Assembly: GCF_013426975.1 (NCBI RefSeq) | Contig: NZ_JACCPY010000001.1 | Span: 62,001 to 126,000 of the forward strand | DNA length: 64,000 nt | From: Sphaerotilus sulfidivorans | Lineage (GTDB): Bacteria > Pseudomonadota > Gammaproteobacteria > Burkholderiales > Burkholderiaceae_C | Direction: 5' to 3' | Part shown: piece by piece, positions 9,831-18,339 of the stretch | Layout: each line of letters begins with the position of its first letter | How positions within the stretch are numbered: the stretch's first letter is position 1 | Position numbers and translations under genes: made by a program | Notes under the pieces: generated by a model | Database searches by the model: none | What the model was told of the DNA's origin: nothing | What the model saw: the letters and a program-made list of their open reading frames with translations, nothing else

Positions 9831-10609
9831 AGCTGCGCCAGACGCTGCAGCATCTGGTCCGAGGTCGAGATCGCCTTCGAGTTCAGCTCGTAGGCGCGCT
9901 GGGTCTGGATCATGCCGATCAGCTCCTCGACCACATTGACGTTCGAGGACTCGACGAAGCCCTGCGCCAGGCTGCCGGTGCCGTCCGCGCCGGGCGCGGC
10001 CACGTTCGGCGTGCCCGACGAGGCCGTCTCGGTGTACAGATTCTGGCCGCGCGGCTCCAGACCGGCCGGATTGACGAAGTTCGCCAGCGTCAGCTGGCCG
10101 ACCTGCTGCGGCGCAGCCTGACCCGGCACCGCCACCGAGACGGTGCCGTCGGCGCCGACGGTGACCGACTGGGCATTGGCCGGAATCGTCACGCCGGGCA
10201 GCACTTGCTGGCCGTTGTTGGTCACCAGCTGGCCGGTCGAGCTGACCTGGAAGGCGCCGTCGCGGGTATAGCCGGTGGTGCCGTCGGGCATCTGCACCTG
10301 GAAGAAGCCGTTGCCCTTGATCGCGACATCCAGCGGATTGGTGGTCTGCTGCAGCGTGCCCTGGCTGAACTGGCGCGAGGTCGCCACCGTGCGCACGCCC
10401 AGGCCGACCTGCAGGCCGGTGGGCAGCTGCGCCTGCTCGCCGTTGGAGGCACCGGTCTGGCGCAGCGACTGGTACATCAGGTCCTCGAAGACCGCATGCG
10501 ACTTCTTGAACCCGTTGGTGGCCACGTTGGCCAGATTGTGCGAGACGACATCCAGCTGAGTCTGCTGGGCTTCCATGCCGGTCTTCGAGATCCACAGCGC
10601 GCGCATCAT
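9827..10609 (-). CDS. flgG: Flagellar distal rod protein FlgG
   Basis: 260 residues, the same length as the E. coli protein. It begins [20 protein letters not shown] and carries the rod/hook family motif [20 protein letters not shown] (about 27-46), plus the C-terminal [18 protein letters not shown]. FlgG forms the long distal rod crossing the peptidoglycan and outer membrane. The gene has a clear AAGGAG ribosome site 8 bases before its ATG. The spacer in front of it is built of 11-bp tandem repeats. Confidence 0.96.
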   Translation of the reverse strand: MMRALWISKTGMEAQQTQLDVVSHNLANVATNGFKKSHAVFEDLMYQSLRQTGASNGEQAQLPTGLQVGLGVRTVATSRQFSQGTLQQTTNPLDVAIKGNGFFQVQMPDGTTGYTRDGAFQVSSTGQLVTNNGQQVLPGVTIPANAQSVTVGADGTVSVAVPGQAAPQQVGQLTLANFVNPAGLEPRGQNLYTETASSGTPNVAAPGADGTGSLAQGFVESSNVNVVEELIGMIQTQRAYELNSKAISTSDQMLQRLAQL

Positions 10610-10639
10610 GGCGTCGGCTCCTTGTTCATGGTCGGTTCA

Positions 10640-10680
10640 GATCCGTTCGGGATCCGTTCGGGATCCGTTCGGGATCAGTT
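10640..10680. repeat. 11-bp tandem repeat between flgF and flgG
   Basis: The unit gatccgttcgg occurs three times without change at 10640, 10651 and 10662. A fourth, decayed copy (gatcagttc) overlaps the flgF stop codon. The repeat fills most of the spacer between two co-transcribed genes, so unit number would change the distance between the flgF stop and the flgG ribosome site. Confidence 0.9.
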
Positions 10681-11403
10681 CATCGACAGCAGCTGCTGGG
10701 CCTGCTGCTCGTCCTTCTCGGCGGTCTGCATCGCCTTGGTCTGGGCCTCGAACTGGCGCGCGGCGGCGATCATCGCCACCATCGTGCCGACGGCGCTGAC
10801 ATTCGAGCCCTCCAGCGCGCCCTGGGTGACGCGTGCGGTCGGCTCGGCCGCCAGATCGCCGCCCTCGGCGCGGAACAGGCCGTCGTCGCCCCGCTTGAGC
10901 GCGGCCTCCGGCACCACCAGCTTGAGCCGGCCGACCGCGGTCGAGGCGCCGCCCGGCACCTTGGCCGCGACGGTGCCGTCGTCACCGATCGTGACCTCGG
11001 CATTGGCGGGAATCGAGATCGGGCCGCCCTCGCCGATCACCGGCAGGCCGCCGGAGCGGGTCACCAGCGTGCCGTCGGCGGTGGTCTCGAAGCCGCCGGC
11101 GCGGGTGTAGGCCTCGGTGCCGTCCAGCGCCTGGACCGCAAACCAGGCATTGCCCTGAGCCGCGACGTCGAGCGCGCGGCCGGTGGCCATGACCTGGCCC
11201 GGCGCCGGGTTGTAGCCGGTCGTGGTCTCCAGCGCATAGGCCCGCGTCGTGGCGCCGTCGCCGCGCACCGGCACCGCGCGGAAGGCCTGCAGCTCCTCGC
11301 GGAAGCCTGCGGTCGACACATTGGCCAGATTGTTGGCCAGCACGTCCTGGCGCTGCATCGTCGCCTTCGCGCCCGACATCGAGAGGTAGATCCTGCGGTC
11401 CAT
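10675..11403 (-). CDS. flgF: Flagellar proximal rod protein FlgF
   Basis: 242 residues. It opens MDRRIYLSMSGAKATMQRQD, followed by the rod-family motif NNLANVSTAGFREEL, and ends with a helix containing MVAMIAAARQFEAQTKAMQ. FlgF is a proximal rod subunit exported by the flagellar apparatus. The length and both ends match the family. It lies between flgE and flgG in the standard order. The stop codon overlaps a decayed copy of the 11-bp repeat described separately. Confidence 0.95.
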   Translation of the reverse strand: MDRRIYLSMSGAKATMQRQDVLANNLANVSTAGFREELQAFRAVPVRGDGATTRAYALETTTGYNPAPGQVMATGRALDVAAQGNAWFAVQALDGTEAYTRAGGFETTADGTLVTRSGGLPVIGEGGPISIPANAEVTIGDDGTVAAKVPGGASTAVGRLKLVVPEAALKRGDDGLFRAEGGDLAAEPTARVTQGALEGSNVSAVGTMVAMIAAARQFEAQTKAMQTAEKDEQQAQQLLSMN

Positions 11404-11435
11404 CGCCGGCTCCGTTCAGTGGATGGGCCGGCCGC

Positions 11436-12659
11436 TCAGCGCAGGCTCACCAGCGTCTGCAGCACCGAATCCTGCGTCTTGATCGTCTGCGCATTGGCCT
11501 GGTAGAGGCGCTGCACGGTGATCATGTTGACCAGCTCGGCGGTCATGTCGACGTTGGACTCTTCCAGCGCCCCCGACTTCAGCAGGCCCAGCGTGGCCGA
11601 TCCCGGCACGCCGGCGATCGGATCGCCCGAGGCGAAGCTCGAGGCCCAGACATTGCCGCCCATCGACTTCAGGCCCTGCGGGTTGCGGAAGTTCGCCAGC
11701 TCGATCTGGCCGGCGGTCTGGGTCATGCTGTTCGAGTAGCGGGCGGTGATGACGCCGTCCTCCTCGATGGTGAGCTGGGTCAGCTGGCCCGGCGCATAGC
11801 CGTCCTGGCTGACATCGGTCACGCCGAAGTTGCCGCCGAACTGGGTCAGGCCGGACAGGTCGAGCTTGATGTTGCTGATCGGATCGTAGGCCGCACCGCC
11901 CCCCGGAATGTTCAGCGTCAGCTCGGTCACGCTGGGATTCAGGCCGTTGGAGTCGAAGGTCACCGCCGAGACGTCGATCTGCTCGGGCGTGCCGTCGCCG
12001 TTCACGTCCGGTGCGGTGGTGTAGATGTTCCAGCTGTCGGTGCCGGTCTTCTGGAAGTACAGCGTCACGTCGACCGGCTGGCCCTTGGCGTCGTAGATGC
12101 GCACCGAGGTGGCGTTGTGATAGGTGGCCGGATCGTCGTAGTCGATGGCACCGGCCACCGCGGTCTTGCGCGAGTCCAGGTTCATCTCGAACTTGACCTC
12201 CTCGGTGGCTTTCGGGGCGATGCCCACGGTGGGCAGCTGCAGCTGCGAGCGCACCTGCGTCACCAGATTGCCGACGTTGTCGACCGGATAGCCCAGCAGG
12301 CGATGCCCGGCGCCGTTGACGATGAAGCCATCGCTGTCGAGCTTGAACTGGCCATTGCGCGAATACAGCATCTGGCCGCTGGTGTCCTGCATCTGGAAGA
12401 AGCCGTCGCCGTTGATCGCCACATCCATCAGGTTGTTGGTCGAGACGATGCCGCCCTGGGAGAACTGCTGTGCGATGTTGGCCACCTGCACGCCGATGCC
12501 GGCCGCATTCGCGCCACCGAGCGAACGGGCATAGAGGTCGGCGAACTCGGCCCGCGCGGCCTTGGCGCCATAGGTGCCGGCATTGGCGATGTTGTTGCCG
12601 ATGACCTCGAGGCTCTTGCTGGTGGCGTTCAGGCCCGACAGGCCTTGCTGAAAGCTCAT
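11436..12659 (-). CDS. flgE: Flagellar hook protein FlgE
   Basis: 407 residues from the ATG at 12659, just downstream of a purine-rich ribosome site. The open frame extends 20 codons further, but the family begins MSFQQGLSGLNATSKSLEVI, so this start is preferred. The NNIANAGTYGAKAARAEFAD motif and the C-terminal AELVNMITVQRLYQANAQTI are diagnostic. FlgE polymerises into the hook under the FlgD cap. The central region (about 150-330) is variable in the family and includes a calcium-like acidic stretch DVNGDGTPEQID, which I note without assigning a function. Confidence 0.95.
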   Translation of the reverse strand: MSFQQGLSGLNATSKSLEVIGNNIANAGTYGAKAARAEFADLYARSLGGANAAGIGVQVANIAQQFSQGGIVSTNNLMDVAINGDGFFQMQDTSGQMLYSRNGQFKLDSDGFIVNGAGHRLLGYPVDNVGNLVTQVRSQLQLPTVGIAPKATEEVKFEMNLDSRKTAVAGAIDYDDPATYHNATSVRIYDAKGQPVDVTLYFQKTGTDSWNIYTTAPDVNGDGTPEQIDVSAVTFDSNGLNPSVTELTLNIPGGGAAYDPISNIKLDLSGLTQFGGNFGVTDVSQDGYAPGQLTQLTIEEDGVITARYSNSMTQTAGQIELANFRNPQGLKSMGGNVWASSFASGDPIAGVPGSATLGLLKSGALEESNVDMTAELVNMITVQRLYQANAQTIKTQDSVLQTLVSLR

Positions 12660-12702
12660 GGGGGACTCCTGGGGGGAAATTCGGGGAGAGAAGACGACGG
12701 GT

Positions 12703-13392
12703 TCAGCTGCCGAAGGCACGCACTGCGCTGTAGGCGACGGTCGATCCGTCCTTCAGCGTCAGGTTCATCGAGGCGCTGCCGCTGCTGCCGGCGGCCACCG
12801 AGGTGATCTGCTGGCTCTGCAGCGCGGTGCTGCTCACCGCGGCGGTGCCCCGGGTGGCGCTGACGCGGAAGCGCAGGCCGGTGGTGTCGACGCCCTCGGC
12901 CGGCGTCCAGCTGAACTGGTGGCGGCCGGAGGTCTCGGCGCCGATGTCGATGGTGTCGATCACCCGCCCGGCGCTGGAGAGCACATCGACCTTGACCGAG
13001 TCGGCCGCGCTGGACAGCTCGAACTGGCCGGTGGCCTTGCCGTCGGACACCGTCAGCGCGTTGCCCGGCACGATCACCGAGCGCCCGACCAGCGAGGCGC
13101 TCTGCATCGCCTGCATCTGCAGGAACTGGCTCGACATCGACGAGATGCTCTCGTTGACCTTCTCGAGGCCGGAGACGGTGTTGATCTGCGCGAGCTGGCT
13201 GGTGAACTGCGCGTTGTCGGTCGGGTTGAGCGGGTCCTGGTTCTGGATCTGCGTGATCAGCAGCTTCAGGAACTGGTCCGACATCGCCTTCGTGGTGCTG
13301 GCGGTGCCGCTCGAGCTGCCTGACGAGCTGGCGTTGATCTGCGCGACCAGCGCGCTGGTGGACGATGCGGTCGACGAAGTGGTGGTGGTCAT
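12703..13392 (-). CDS. flgD: Hook-capping protein FlgD
   Basis: 229 residues from the ATG at 13392. A Ser/Thr-rich N-terminus is followed by the conserved DQFLKLLITQIQNQDPLNPT (about 38-57), the FlgD signature. A FlgD_ig/tudor-like C-terminal region follows, with GRSVIVPGN and HQFSWTPAEG. FlgD forms the transient scaffold for hook polymerisation and is later replaced by FlgK. The open reading frame runs much further upstream on the same strand but would overlap flgC and flgB. The MTTTTSS start sits just after the flgC stop. Confidence 0.94.
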   Translation of the reverse strand: MTTTTSSTASSTSALVAQINASSSGSSSGTASTTKAMSDQFLKLLITQIQNQDPLNPTDNAQFTSQLAQINTVSGLEKVNESISSMSSQFLQMQAMQSASLVGRSVIVPGNALTVSDGKATGQFELSSAADSVKVDVLSSAGRVIDTIDIGAETSGRHQFSWTPAEGVDTTGLRFRVSATRGTAAVSSTALQSQQITSVAAGSSGSASMNLTLKDGSTVAYSAVRAFGS

Positions 13393-13418
13393 GGTGGTCC
13401 TGCGGCCTGGTGTCAGCC

Positions 13419-13832
13419 TCAGCCCTGGCCCATCTGCAGCGTCTTCAGCAGCAGGGACTTGGCGGTGTTCATCACCTCGACGTTGTTCTGGTAGGAACGC
13501 GAGGCGGAGATCATGTTGACCATCTCCTCCACCGGATTGACGTTGCTGAAGGTCACATAGCCCTCGGCATCGGCATTCGGGTGGGCGGGGTCGTGGATGC
13601 GGCGGCCCGGCGTGTCGTCCTCGCGCACCGCCGAGACCTTGACGCCGACGCTGCTGGCGTCGTCGCTCATCGGCAGGGTCTGGAAGACCACCTGGCGGGC
13701 CTTGAAGCTCTTGCCGTCCGGGCCGGCCACGGTGTCGGCATTGGCGAGATTGGACGAGACGGTGTTGAGCCGCTGGCTCTGCGCGCTGACCGCGCTGCCG
13801 GAGACATGGAAGATCCTGAGCAGAGACATCAT
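13419..13832 (-). CDS. flgC: Flagellar proximal rod protein FlgC
   Basis: 137 residues. It has FHVSGSAVSAQSQRLNTVSS and NLANADTV near the start and the C-terminal EEMVNMISASRSYQNNVEVM. Both are typical of FlgC, a proximal rod subunit. The start is ATGATG with the flgB stop TGA embedded in it (4-base overlap for the first ATG at 13832), so translation is coupled. The second ATG at 13829 is an equally possible start and would remove one Met only. Confidence 0.95.
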   Translation of the reverse strand: MMSLLRIFHVSGSAVSAQSQRLNTVSSNLANADTVAGPDGKSFKARQVVFQTLPMSDDASSVGVKVSAVREDDTPGRRIHDPAHPNADAEGYVTFSNVNPVEEMVNMISASRSYQNNVEVMNTAKSLLLKTLQMGQG

Positions 13833-14239
13833 TGCCCCTTGATGGCATCGAGCATGGTGCGCACGCTGCCGTTGATGAAGCGCAGCGAGGCCTCGTACTT
13901 GACCGCGTTGTCGGCGAAGCTGGCACGCTCGCGGTCCATGTCGACGGAATTGCCGTCGAGGTTGGTCTGGCTCGGCAGCGCGTACAGCAGCGAGGCCTCA
14001 CGTGTGGCGGGCAACCGGCCGATACCGAGGTGGCGCTCGCTGGTGCCGGCCATCGCCACCGCAGGCACCGTGGAGCCGCCGGTGGCCTGACGCAGCGCGG
14101 TGGCGAAGTCGAGATCGCGCGCCTGGTAGCCGGGCGTGTCGGCATTGGCGATGTTGCTCGCGATCAGCCGCTGGCGCTCGGCGCGCAGCAGCAGGGCCTG
14201 GGACTGGAAGCCCAGCGAGCTGTCGAGACGGTTCAGCAT
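13829..14239 (-). CDS. flgB: Flagellar proximal rod protein FlgB
   Basis: 136 residues. It begins MLNRLDSSLGFQSQALLLRA and contains the motif ASNIANADTPGYQARDLDF (about 29-47), the classic FlgB signature. It is the first gene of the minus-strand flg run and diverges from flgA, with 144 bases between the two start codons. FlgB forms the base of the rod next to the MS ring. The divergent spacer is GC-rich. I looked for a sigma-54 element there and did not find one with correct GG/GC spacing. Confidence 0.95.
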   Translation of the reverse strand: MLNRLDSSLGFQSQALLLRAERQRLIASNIANADTPGYQARDLDFATALRQATGGSTVPAVAMAGTSERHLGIGRLPATREASLLYALPSQTNLDGNSVDMDRERASFADNAVKYEASLRFINGSVRTMLDAIKGQ

Positions 14240-14369
14240 GACATCCTCGGCATCGGGGTCGGGGTTCGGGGATCTGGCGGCATTCTTGATGCCCCCCCGG
14301 GACCGCGCTCACCGGAAAAGGCCGACGCGTGCGCCCCATCTTGGGCACTGGAACGCCCGGGGCGCAACC

Positions 14370-14375
14370 TACAGT
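14370..14375 (+). promoter_or_regulatory. -10-like TACAGT just ahead of flgA
   Basis: TACAGT ends 8 bases before the flgA ATG. The same arrangement is seen before several other genes in this window. If it is a true -10 element, the flgA transcript would start at or within a base or two of the start codon. No good -35 hexamer is seen at 16-18 bp. Confidence 0.35.
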
Positions 14376-14383
14376 GGCGTGTC

Positions 14384-15169
14384 ATGATCGAGTCACCGTC
14401 CCCCTCTGCTGCCCTCGCTGCGCCTCGGCCTGCACCGTCTGCCCGGTGCACCGCGCCACGCCTGGCTCTGGCCGGGGCACGGACGCTCGCGGCGGTGGCC
14501 TTGCTGATGCAGGCGCTGGCGCTGCCGGCGCACGCCGACGCACCGACGCCAATTCCCATGCAGCAGCTGATGGAACTGGCCCGTGGCGGTGCCGCCGCGC
14601 TGCCCGCCGATGTGCGCATCGAGATCGAGCCCGGACAGCTCGATGCCCGCCTGAAGCTGGCGCCATGCCGGCGCATCGAACCCTACCTGCCGACCGGCTC
14701 GACCGCCTGGGGCCGCACCCGCGTGGGCCTGCGCTGCACCGACGGACCGGTGAACTGGAATGTCTTCCTGCCGGTCACCGTGCGGGTCTGGAGCCCGGCG
14801 GTGGTGAACGTCGGACCGCTACAGGCCGGCGCCGAGATCCGTGCCGAGGACCTACAGATCCGCGAGGTCGACATCGCCAGCGCCGCAGCGCCGGTGTTCC
14901 GCGATCCGCAGCTGCTGGTCGGACGGCTGCTCGCCGCCACGCTGCCGCCCGGCACCCCGCTGCGCCCGCAGCACCTGCGCGTGCGCCAGTGGTTCGCCGC
15001 CGGCGAGACGGTCACGCTGGTCTATGTGGGCGAAGGCTTCTCGGCCAGCACCGAGGCCCAGGCCCTGTCGAACGGCCTGGACGGACAGGCGGTCCGGGTG
15101 CGCACCCCTTCCGGCAAGATCGTGACCGGATGGCCTGCCGGCGAGCGTCGCGTCGAGGTGCGCTCATGA
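14384..15169 (+). CDS. flgA: Flagellar P-ring assembly chaperone FlgA
   Basis: 261 residues from the ATG at 14384. The Arg-containing N-terminus and a hydrophobic run ending PAHA-DA (about residues 32-53) form a signal peptide. The mature part shows the SAF/FlgA pattern: LAPCRRIEPYLP, VNVGPLQAGAEIRAEDLQ and LPPGTPLRPQHL, with the final SGKIVTGWP. FlgA is the periplasmic chaperone for FlgI. It diverges from flgB and is followed by flgM after 279 bases. Confidence 0.93.
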   Translation: MIESPSPSAALAAPRPAPSARCTAPRLALAGARTLAAVALLMQALALPAHADAPTPIPMQQLMELARGGAAALPADVRIEIEPGQLDARLKLAPCRRIEPYLPTGSTAWGRTRVGLRCTDGPVNWNVFLPVTVRVWSPAVVNVGPLQAGAEIRAEDLQIREVDIASAAAPVFRDPQLLVGRLLAATLPPGTPLRPQHLRVRQWFAAGETVTLVYVGEGFSASTEAQALSNGLDGQAVRVRTPSGKIVTGWPAGERRVEVRS

Positions 15170-15302
15170 GCCGCAAGATCCGCCGTGATGCCGAACGAGA
15201 CGGCCATCCCTGGCTTGCGGAGCCCGGGATGGCCCACGGACCTGAAGTGCATCTTCACGCAGATTTGATACACAAGCAGATACAACTTCTCCACGCTCCG
15301 GC

Positions 15303-15329
15303 TAAAGTGACCGGCGGGCAGACCGATAC
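15303..15329 (+). promoter_or_regulatory. Sigma-28 (FliA) promoter for flgM-flgN
   Basis: TAAAGTGA, an 11-base spacer and ACCGATAC match the FliA consensus TAAAGTTT-N11-GCCGATAA in 12 of 16 defined positions with exact spacing. It lies about 120 bases upstream of the flgM start, in the flgA-flgM gap. A late-class promoter for flgM is expected from the known FliA/FlgM circuit, where the anti-sigma factor is also made from a sigma-28 promoter. Confidence 0.82.
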
Positions 15330-15448
15330 CCAACTTGACACAGAGGTTGCGAGAATTCGGTCACACGCCACGACACAGGGGTTGTGTTCTGGCAGTCGAA
15401 TGCTCGACACCCGGAACAAGGACCACCCAAGGTCTGCAGGAGTACGTG

Positions 15449-15808
15449 ATGAAGATCGGCAACAGCAATCCCCTGAACACCCCGGCGCCAGCCCTGGCGG
15501 CGGTCAATCCAACGGCCCCGCCCGTCCGGCAGGAGGCCGCACCGCGTGATGCCACGCCTCCGGCTCCGACCAGCGGCACGCCGGCCGATGCCCCGGACAG
15601 CAGCACCAACGTGCAGATGTCCGAGACCAGCGCCGCGCTGCGCGAGGGTGGCATGGCCGACGCGAATGCGGAGTTCGACACCGAGAAGGTGCAGCGCATG
15701 CGCCAGGCCATTTCCGACGGTGTCTACCGCATCAATGCGGAAGCCATCGCCGACAAGCTGCTGGCCAATGCCCAGGATCTGCTGGGCCAGATCGGAACCG
15801 GTCGCTGA
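15449..15808 (+). CDS. flgM: Anti-sigma-28 factor FlgM
   Basis: 119 residues from the ATG at 15449, with GGAG 7 bases upstream. The N-terminal part is Pro/Ala-rich and probably disordered (MKIGNSNPLNTPAPA at the start). The C-terminal part, FDTEKVQRMRQAISDGVYRI followed by AEAIADKLLANA, is the sigma-28-binding helix region of the family. FlgM holds FliA inactive until it is exported through a finished hook-basal body. The location after flgA, with flgN next, is the standard arrangement. Confidence 0.93.
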   Translation: MKIGNSNPLNTPAPALAAVNPTAPPVRQEAAPRDATPPAPTSGTPADAPDSSTNVQMSETSAALREGGMADANAEFDTEKVQRMRQAISDGVYRINAEAIADKLLANAQDLLGQIGTGR

Positions 15809-15865
15809 GGACAGGGCGCCCTGCCCGCTCGCCGCGGCGACCGCCAACGCGAGACCCCGTCGACC

Positions 15866-16228
15866 ATGAACTCTTCACGACACACCCCGCCTCCCGCCCC
15901 GAACGCCCTGTCACCCGAAGCGCTGATGGGCCGCCTCGAGCGCGAGATCGCGCTGCTCGAGCATGCGCTGAGGCTTCAGGACCATGCTCGCATCGAGCCG
16001 CAGGCCCGGCGCCTGCATGAACTGCTGGCCTGCACGATGGACACGCTGACCCCGGCGGCCCGTCAGGGCCGGCTGTCGACAGCGATGCGCGACCGGCTGA
16101 GCCAGGCCTCGGGCCGCGTGCGCGAAGCCTTGGCGCGCCTGCAGCGCAGCCGTGCGCCGGTCGACCGGGCGGTGGCGGTGCTGGCCGGCGAGGAACAGGA
16201 TCCGGTCCGACGCAGCTACAGCGCCTGA
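15866..16228 (+). CDS. flgN: Flagellar export chaperone FlgN
   Basis: 120 residues, nearly all helix by appearance, with LEREIALLEHALRLQDHARI (about 24-43) and a second long amphipathic helix to residue 105. FlgN is the cytosolic chaperone for FlgK and FlgL, both encoded here. Sequence conservation in this family is low, so the call rests on length, helical pattern and position 57 bases after flgM. It ends shortly before a convergent gene. Confidence 0.82.
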   Translation: MNSSRHTPPPAPNALSPEALMGRLEREIALLEHALRLQDHARIEPQARRLHELLACTMDTLTPAARQGRLSTAMRDRLSQASGRVREALARLQRSRAPVDRAVAVLAGEEQDPVRRSYSA

Positions 16229-16264
16229 GCCAGAGGCCGGGTCGTCACAGGAAGCGACGGGAAG

Positions 16265-16639
16265 TCAGCGCGCAACGGCCTGCAGCAGGCCGAGCGAGGC
16301 CCGCACCACCTCGCCGATCAGCAAGGCGTCGACCGGCTGGCTGTAGCGGAACTTCAGGATGCGCATGCCCCGGCCGACGCCGTCGAGCTGGGGAAAGCGC
16401 ATCATCAGCTCCGCCCCGTTGAGCACCTGCAGATGCGCCTGGCCCTTGTGCAGCGCCATCGCCATCAGGTTGCTGCCGCGATACAGGAACATCAGATTGC
16501 CCCAGCGCACCGTCTGGGCCAGATCAGGCTCGGCAGCGATCACCGCCTGCTGGATCGCGGTTGCCGTCGCGACTTGCGCAGGCGGCAGCATGTCGAAGAA
16601 GTTGGCCACCAGTGCGGCGGGCCGGACAAGATGTCGCAT
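16265..16639 (-). CDS. DUF1801 (YdhG-like) protein
   Basis: 124 residues. The pattern TVRWGNLMFLYRGSNLMAMALHKGQAHLQVLNG, cited here across residues 43-75 only as a location, and the following GRGMRILKFRYSQPVD fit the DUF1801 fold. This is a small cytosolic alpha/beta domain of unknown biochemical role. The gene is convergent with flgN and separated by 36 bases. No signal peptide or membrane helix is visible. It could be a ligand-binding or stress protein, but nothing in the context decides. Confidence 0.75.
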   Translation of the reverse strand: MRHLVRPAALVANFFDMLPPAQVATATAIQQAVIAAEPDLAQTVRWGNLMFLYRGSNLMAMALHKGQAHLQVLNGAELMMRFPQLDGVGRGMRILKFRYSQPVDALLIGEVVRASLGLLQAVAR

Positions 16640-16771
16640 GGAGGAATTCCGTCGCGGCGGAATGTCTGGGGGAGCGGATGCGCCTCGTCCGTGGTGCCGC
16701 GATGCGGCAGGGTTTCACGCCCGACCCGCATTGACGGGATGGGACGAACAGCCGTTCGATGTTAGCAAAGC

Positions 16772-16792
16772 GCCCCGGAAACGGACCGGGGC
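16772..16792 (-). terminator. Possible hairpin terminator after dcd
   Basis: GCCCCGG and CCGGGGC (7 bp) enclose a 7-base loop, 17 bases past the dcd stop on the minus strand. Only a short T-rich stretch follows (GCTTTGC), so intrinsic termination would be weak. Confidence 0.35.
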
Positions 16793-16808
16793 AATCCCCC
16801 ATGGGCGC

Positions 16809-17378
16809 TCAGGTGCGCGGCAGCGTGACGCCGGTCTGGCCCTGGTACTTGCCGCCGCGGTCGCGGTAGCTGGTCTCGCAGATCTCGTCGGACTCGAAGA
16901 ACAGCACCTGCGCGCAGCCCTCGCCGGCGTAGATCTTGGCCGGCAGCGGCGTGGTGTTGGAGAACTCCAGCGTCACATAGCCTTCCCACTCGGGCTCGAA
17001 GGGCGTGACGTTGACGATGATGCCGCAGCGCGCGTAGGTGCTCTTGCCCAGGCAGACGGTCAGCACGCTGCGCGGGATGCGGAAATACTCGACCGTGCGC
17101 GCCAGCGCGAAGCTGTTGGGCGGGATGATGCAGACCTCGCCCTTGAAGTCGACGAAGCTCTTCTCGTCGAAGTTCTTCGGGTCGACCACCGTGGAATGCA
17201 CGTTGGTGAAGATCTTGAACTCGTCGGCGCAGCGGATGTCGTAGCCGTAGCTCGAGGTGCCGTAGCTGACGATCTTGTGGCCGTCCGGAGCGAAGCGCAC
17301 CTGGGACGGCTCGAACGGCTCGATCATGCCGTGCTGATCTGCCATGCGGCGGATCCACTTGTCGCTCTTGATGCTCAT
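16809..17378 (-). CDS. dcd: dCTP deaminase
   Basis: 189 residues, the normal length for the trimeric bacterial enzyme. Motifs are [13 protein letters not shown] (about 42-54), [23 protein letters not shown] and the C-terminal [14 protein letters not shown] that closes over the active site. It deaminates dCTP to dUTP, the first step of the main bacterial route to dTTP. The conserved Glu in the segment [16 protein letters not shown] is present. It stands alone on the minus strand, with a TAGAAT hexamer about 35 bases upstream of the ATG. Confidence 0.96.
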   Translation of the reverse strand: MSIKSDKWIRRMADQHGMIEPFEPSQVRFAPDGHKIVSYGTSSYGYDIRCADEFKIFTNVHSTVVDPKNFDEKSFVDFKGEVCIIPPNSFALARTVEYFRIPRSVLTVCLGKSTYARCGIIVNVTPFEPEWEGYVTLEFSNTTPLPAKIYAGEGCAQVLFFESDEICETSYRDRGGKYQGQTGVTLPRT

Positions 17379-17412
17379 ACGGACTCGGGGTCGGAGGGGG
17401 AAACGGGGCGTG

Positions 17413-17418
17413 ATTCTA
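17413..17418 (-). promoter_or_regulatory. -10-like TAGAAT upstream of dcd
   Basis: On the minus strand TAGAAT ends 34 bases before the dcd ATG, in an otherwise GC-rich spacer. I cannot identify a matching -35 hexamer. The assignment rests on the -10 match and position alone. Confidence 0.35.
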
Positions 17419-17447
17419 TGCCCAGGCGACAGGCCGGCATCGGCCGC

Positions 17448-18302
17448 TCAGCGGATCAGCCCGGCCTGCCGGGCCGCATCGCGCACCGGATCGAAGGCCT
17501 CGGGCGGCGCCAGCACGAAGCGGCGGGTGCCGTGGCTGCGCAGGATGTCCTTGCCGCCGGGCACCGCCTCCAGCGCCAGGAAGGCCGCCGCGATCGCGTT
17601 GCGGTGGCCTTCGCCGAAATCGCCGCGCACGCTCAGCGAGCGGTCGGCGCGGGGCTCGGTGCTCATCAGCACCCGCCACTGGCGAGCATCGACGCGCGCG
17701 GCCGCGCTCCAGCCCTCCCAGGTGGACTGGGAGAACGCCGCCGCGTCGACCTGACCGGCCTGCAGTGCCTGCAGCACCGCGTCCTCGCTCTGCGCATGGC
17801 TGACCTTGAAATCGCGGCCGGGCTCGATCCGGGCCGCCAGCAGCGCCGCGCGCGGCATCAGGTGCGCCGCGGCGCTGCTGACCGGCCCGAAGCCGAGCGT
17901 GCGCCCCTTCAGGTCCTGCGGCTTGCGCAGGGCCGAATCGGCGCGCACGACGATGACCGAGCGGCTGCGCGCATCCTCGTCACGCTGCACCAGCGGCAGC
18001 ACCTGGCCGGGCGCCTGCGCCTGCAGCATCACCAGCGTGCCGGCCGGAATCCAGGCCAGGTCGACCTTGCGGGCCAGCAGCGCGGCCGAGAGCTGCGCCT
18101 CGGTCTTGAACGGCACCCACTGGGCGCGGGTCTTCAGCCGCTTCGACAGGTACTCGCCCAGCGGCTCGAACTGCTCGGCCTGCTGCTCCGGCGTGCGGCC
18201 GTCGGGCGCTGCACTGATGCGCAGCACGCTCTGCGCGGCGGCGGCGCCGGTCAGGCCGGCCAGCAGCAGGCTGGCGCCCCAGCGCAGCAGGAATCGGTTC
18301 AT
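17448..18302 (-). CDS. PhnD-type periplasmic substrate-binding protein
   Basis: 284 residues from the ATG at 18302. A signal peptide ends around AAAA-QS (residue 24). The mature part has the phosphate/phosphonate-binding PhnD pattern: FEPLGEYLSKRLKT, ARKVDLAWIPAGTLVML, DLKGRTLGFGPVSSAAAHLMP and DAAAFSQSTW. No ABC permease or ATPase gene is nearby. It follows the NarL-type regulator at 18340 by 37 bases on the same strand, so it may be a periplasmic sensory or input component rather than part of a transporter. The ligand is unknown. Confidence 0.75.
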   Translation of the reverse strand: MNRFLLRWGASLLLAGLTGAAAAQSVLRISAAPDGRTPEQQAEQFEPLGEYLSKRLKTRAQWVPFKTEAQLSAALLARKVDLAWIPAGTLVMLQAQAPGQVLPLVQRDEDARSRSVIVVRADSALRKPQDLKGRTLGFGPVSSAAAHLMPRAALLAARIEPGRDFKVSHAQSEDAVLQALQAGQVDAAAFSQSTWEGWSAAARVDARQWRVLMSTEPRADRSLSVRGDFGEGHRNAIAAAFLALEAVPGGKDILRSHGTRRFVLAPPEAFDPVRDAARQAGLIR

Positions 18303-18339
18303 GGCGATCGCTCCTCGTGTCGGGCCGGTTCGGTTCGTC

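Noticed and set aside
14240-14383. Sigma-54 promoter in the flgB-flgA spacer
   Set aside because: A tggcggcattcttgat sequence has the -24 GG but lacks GC at -12.
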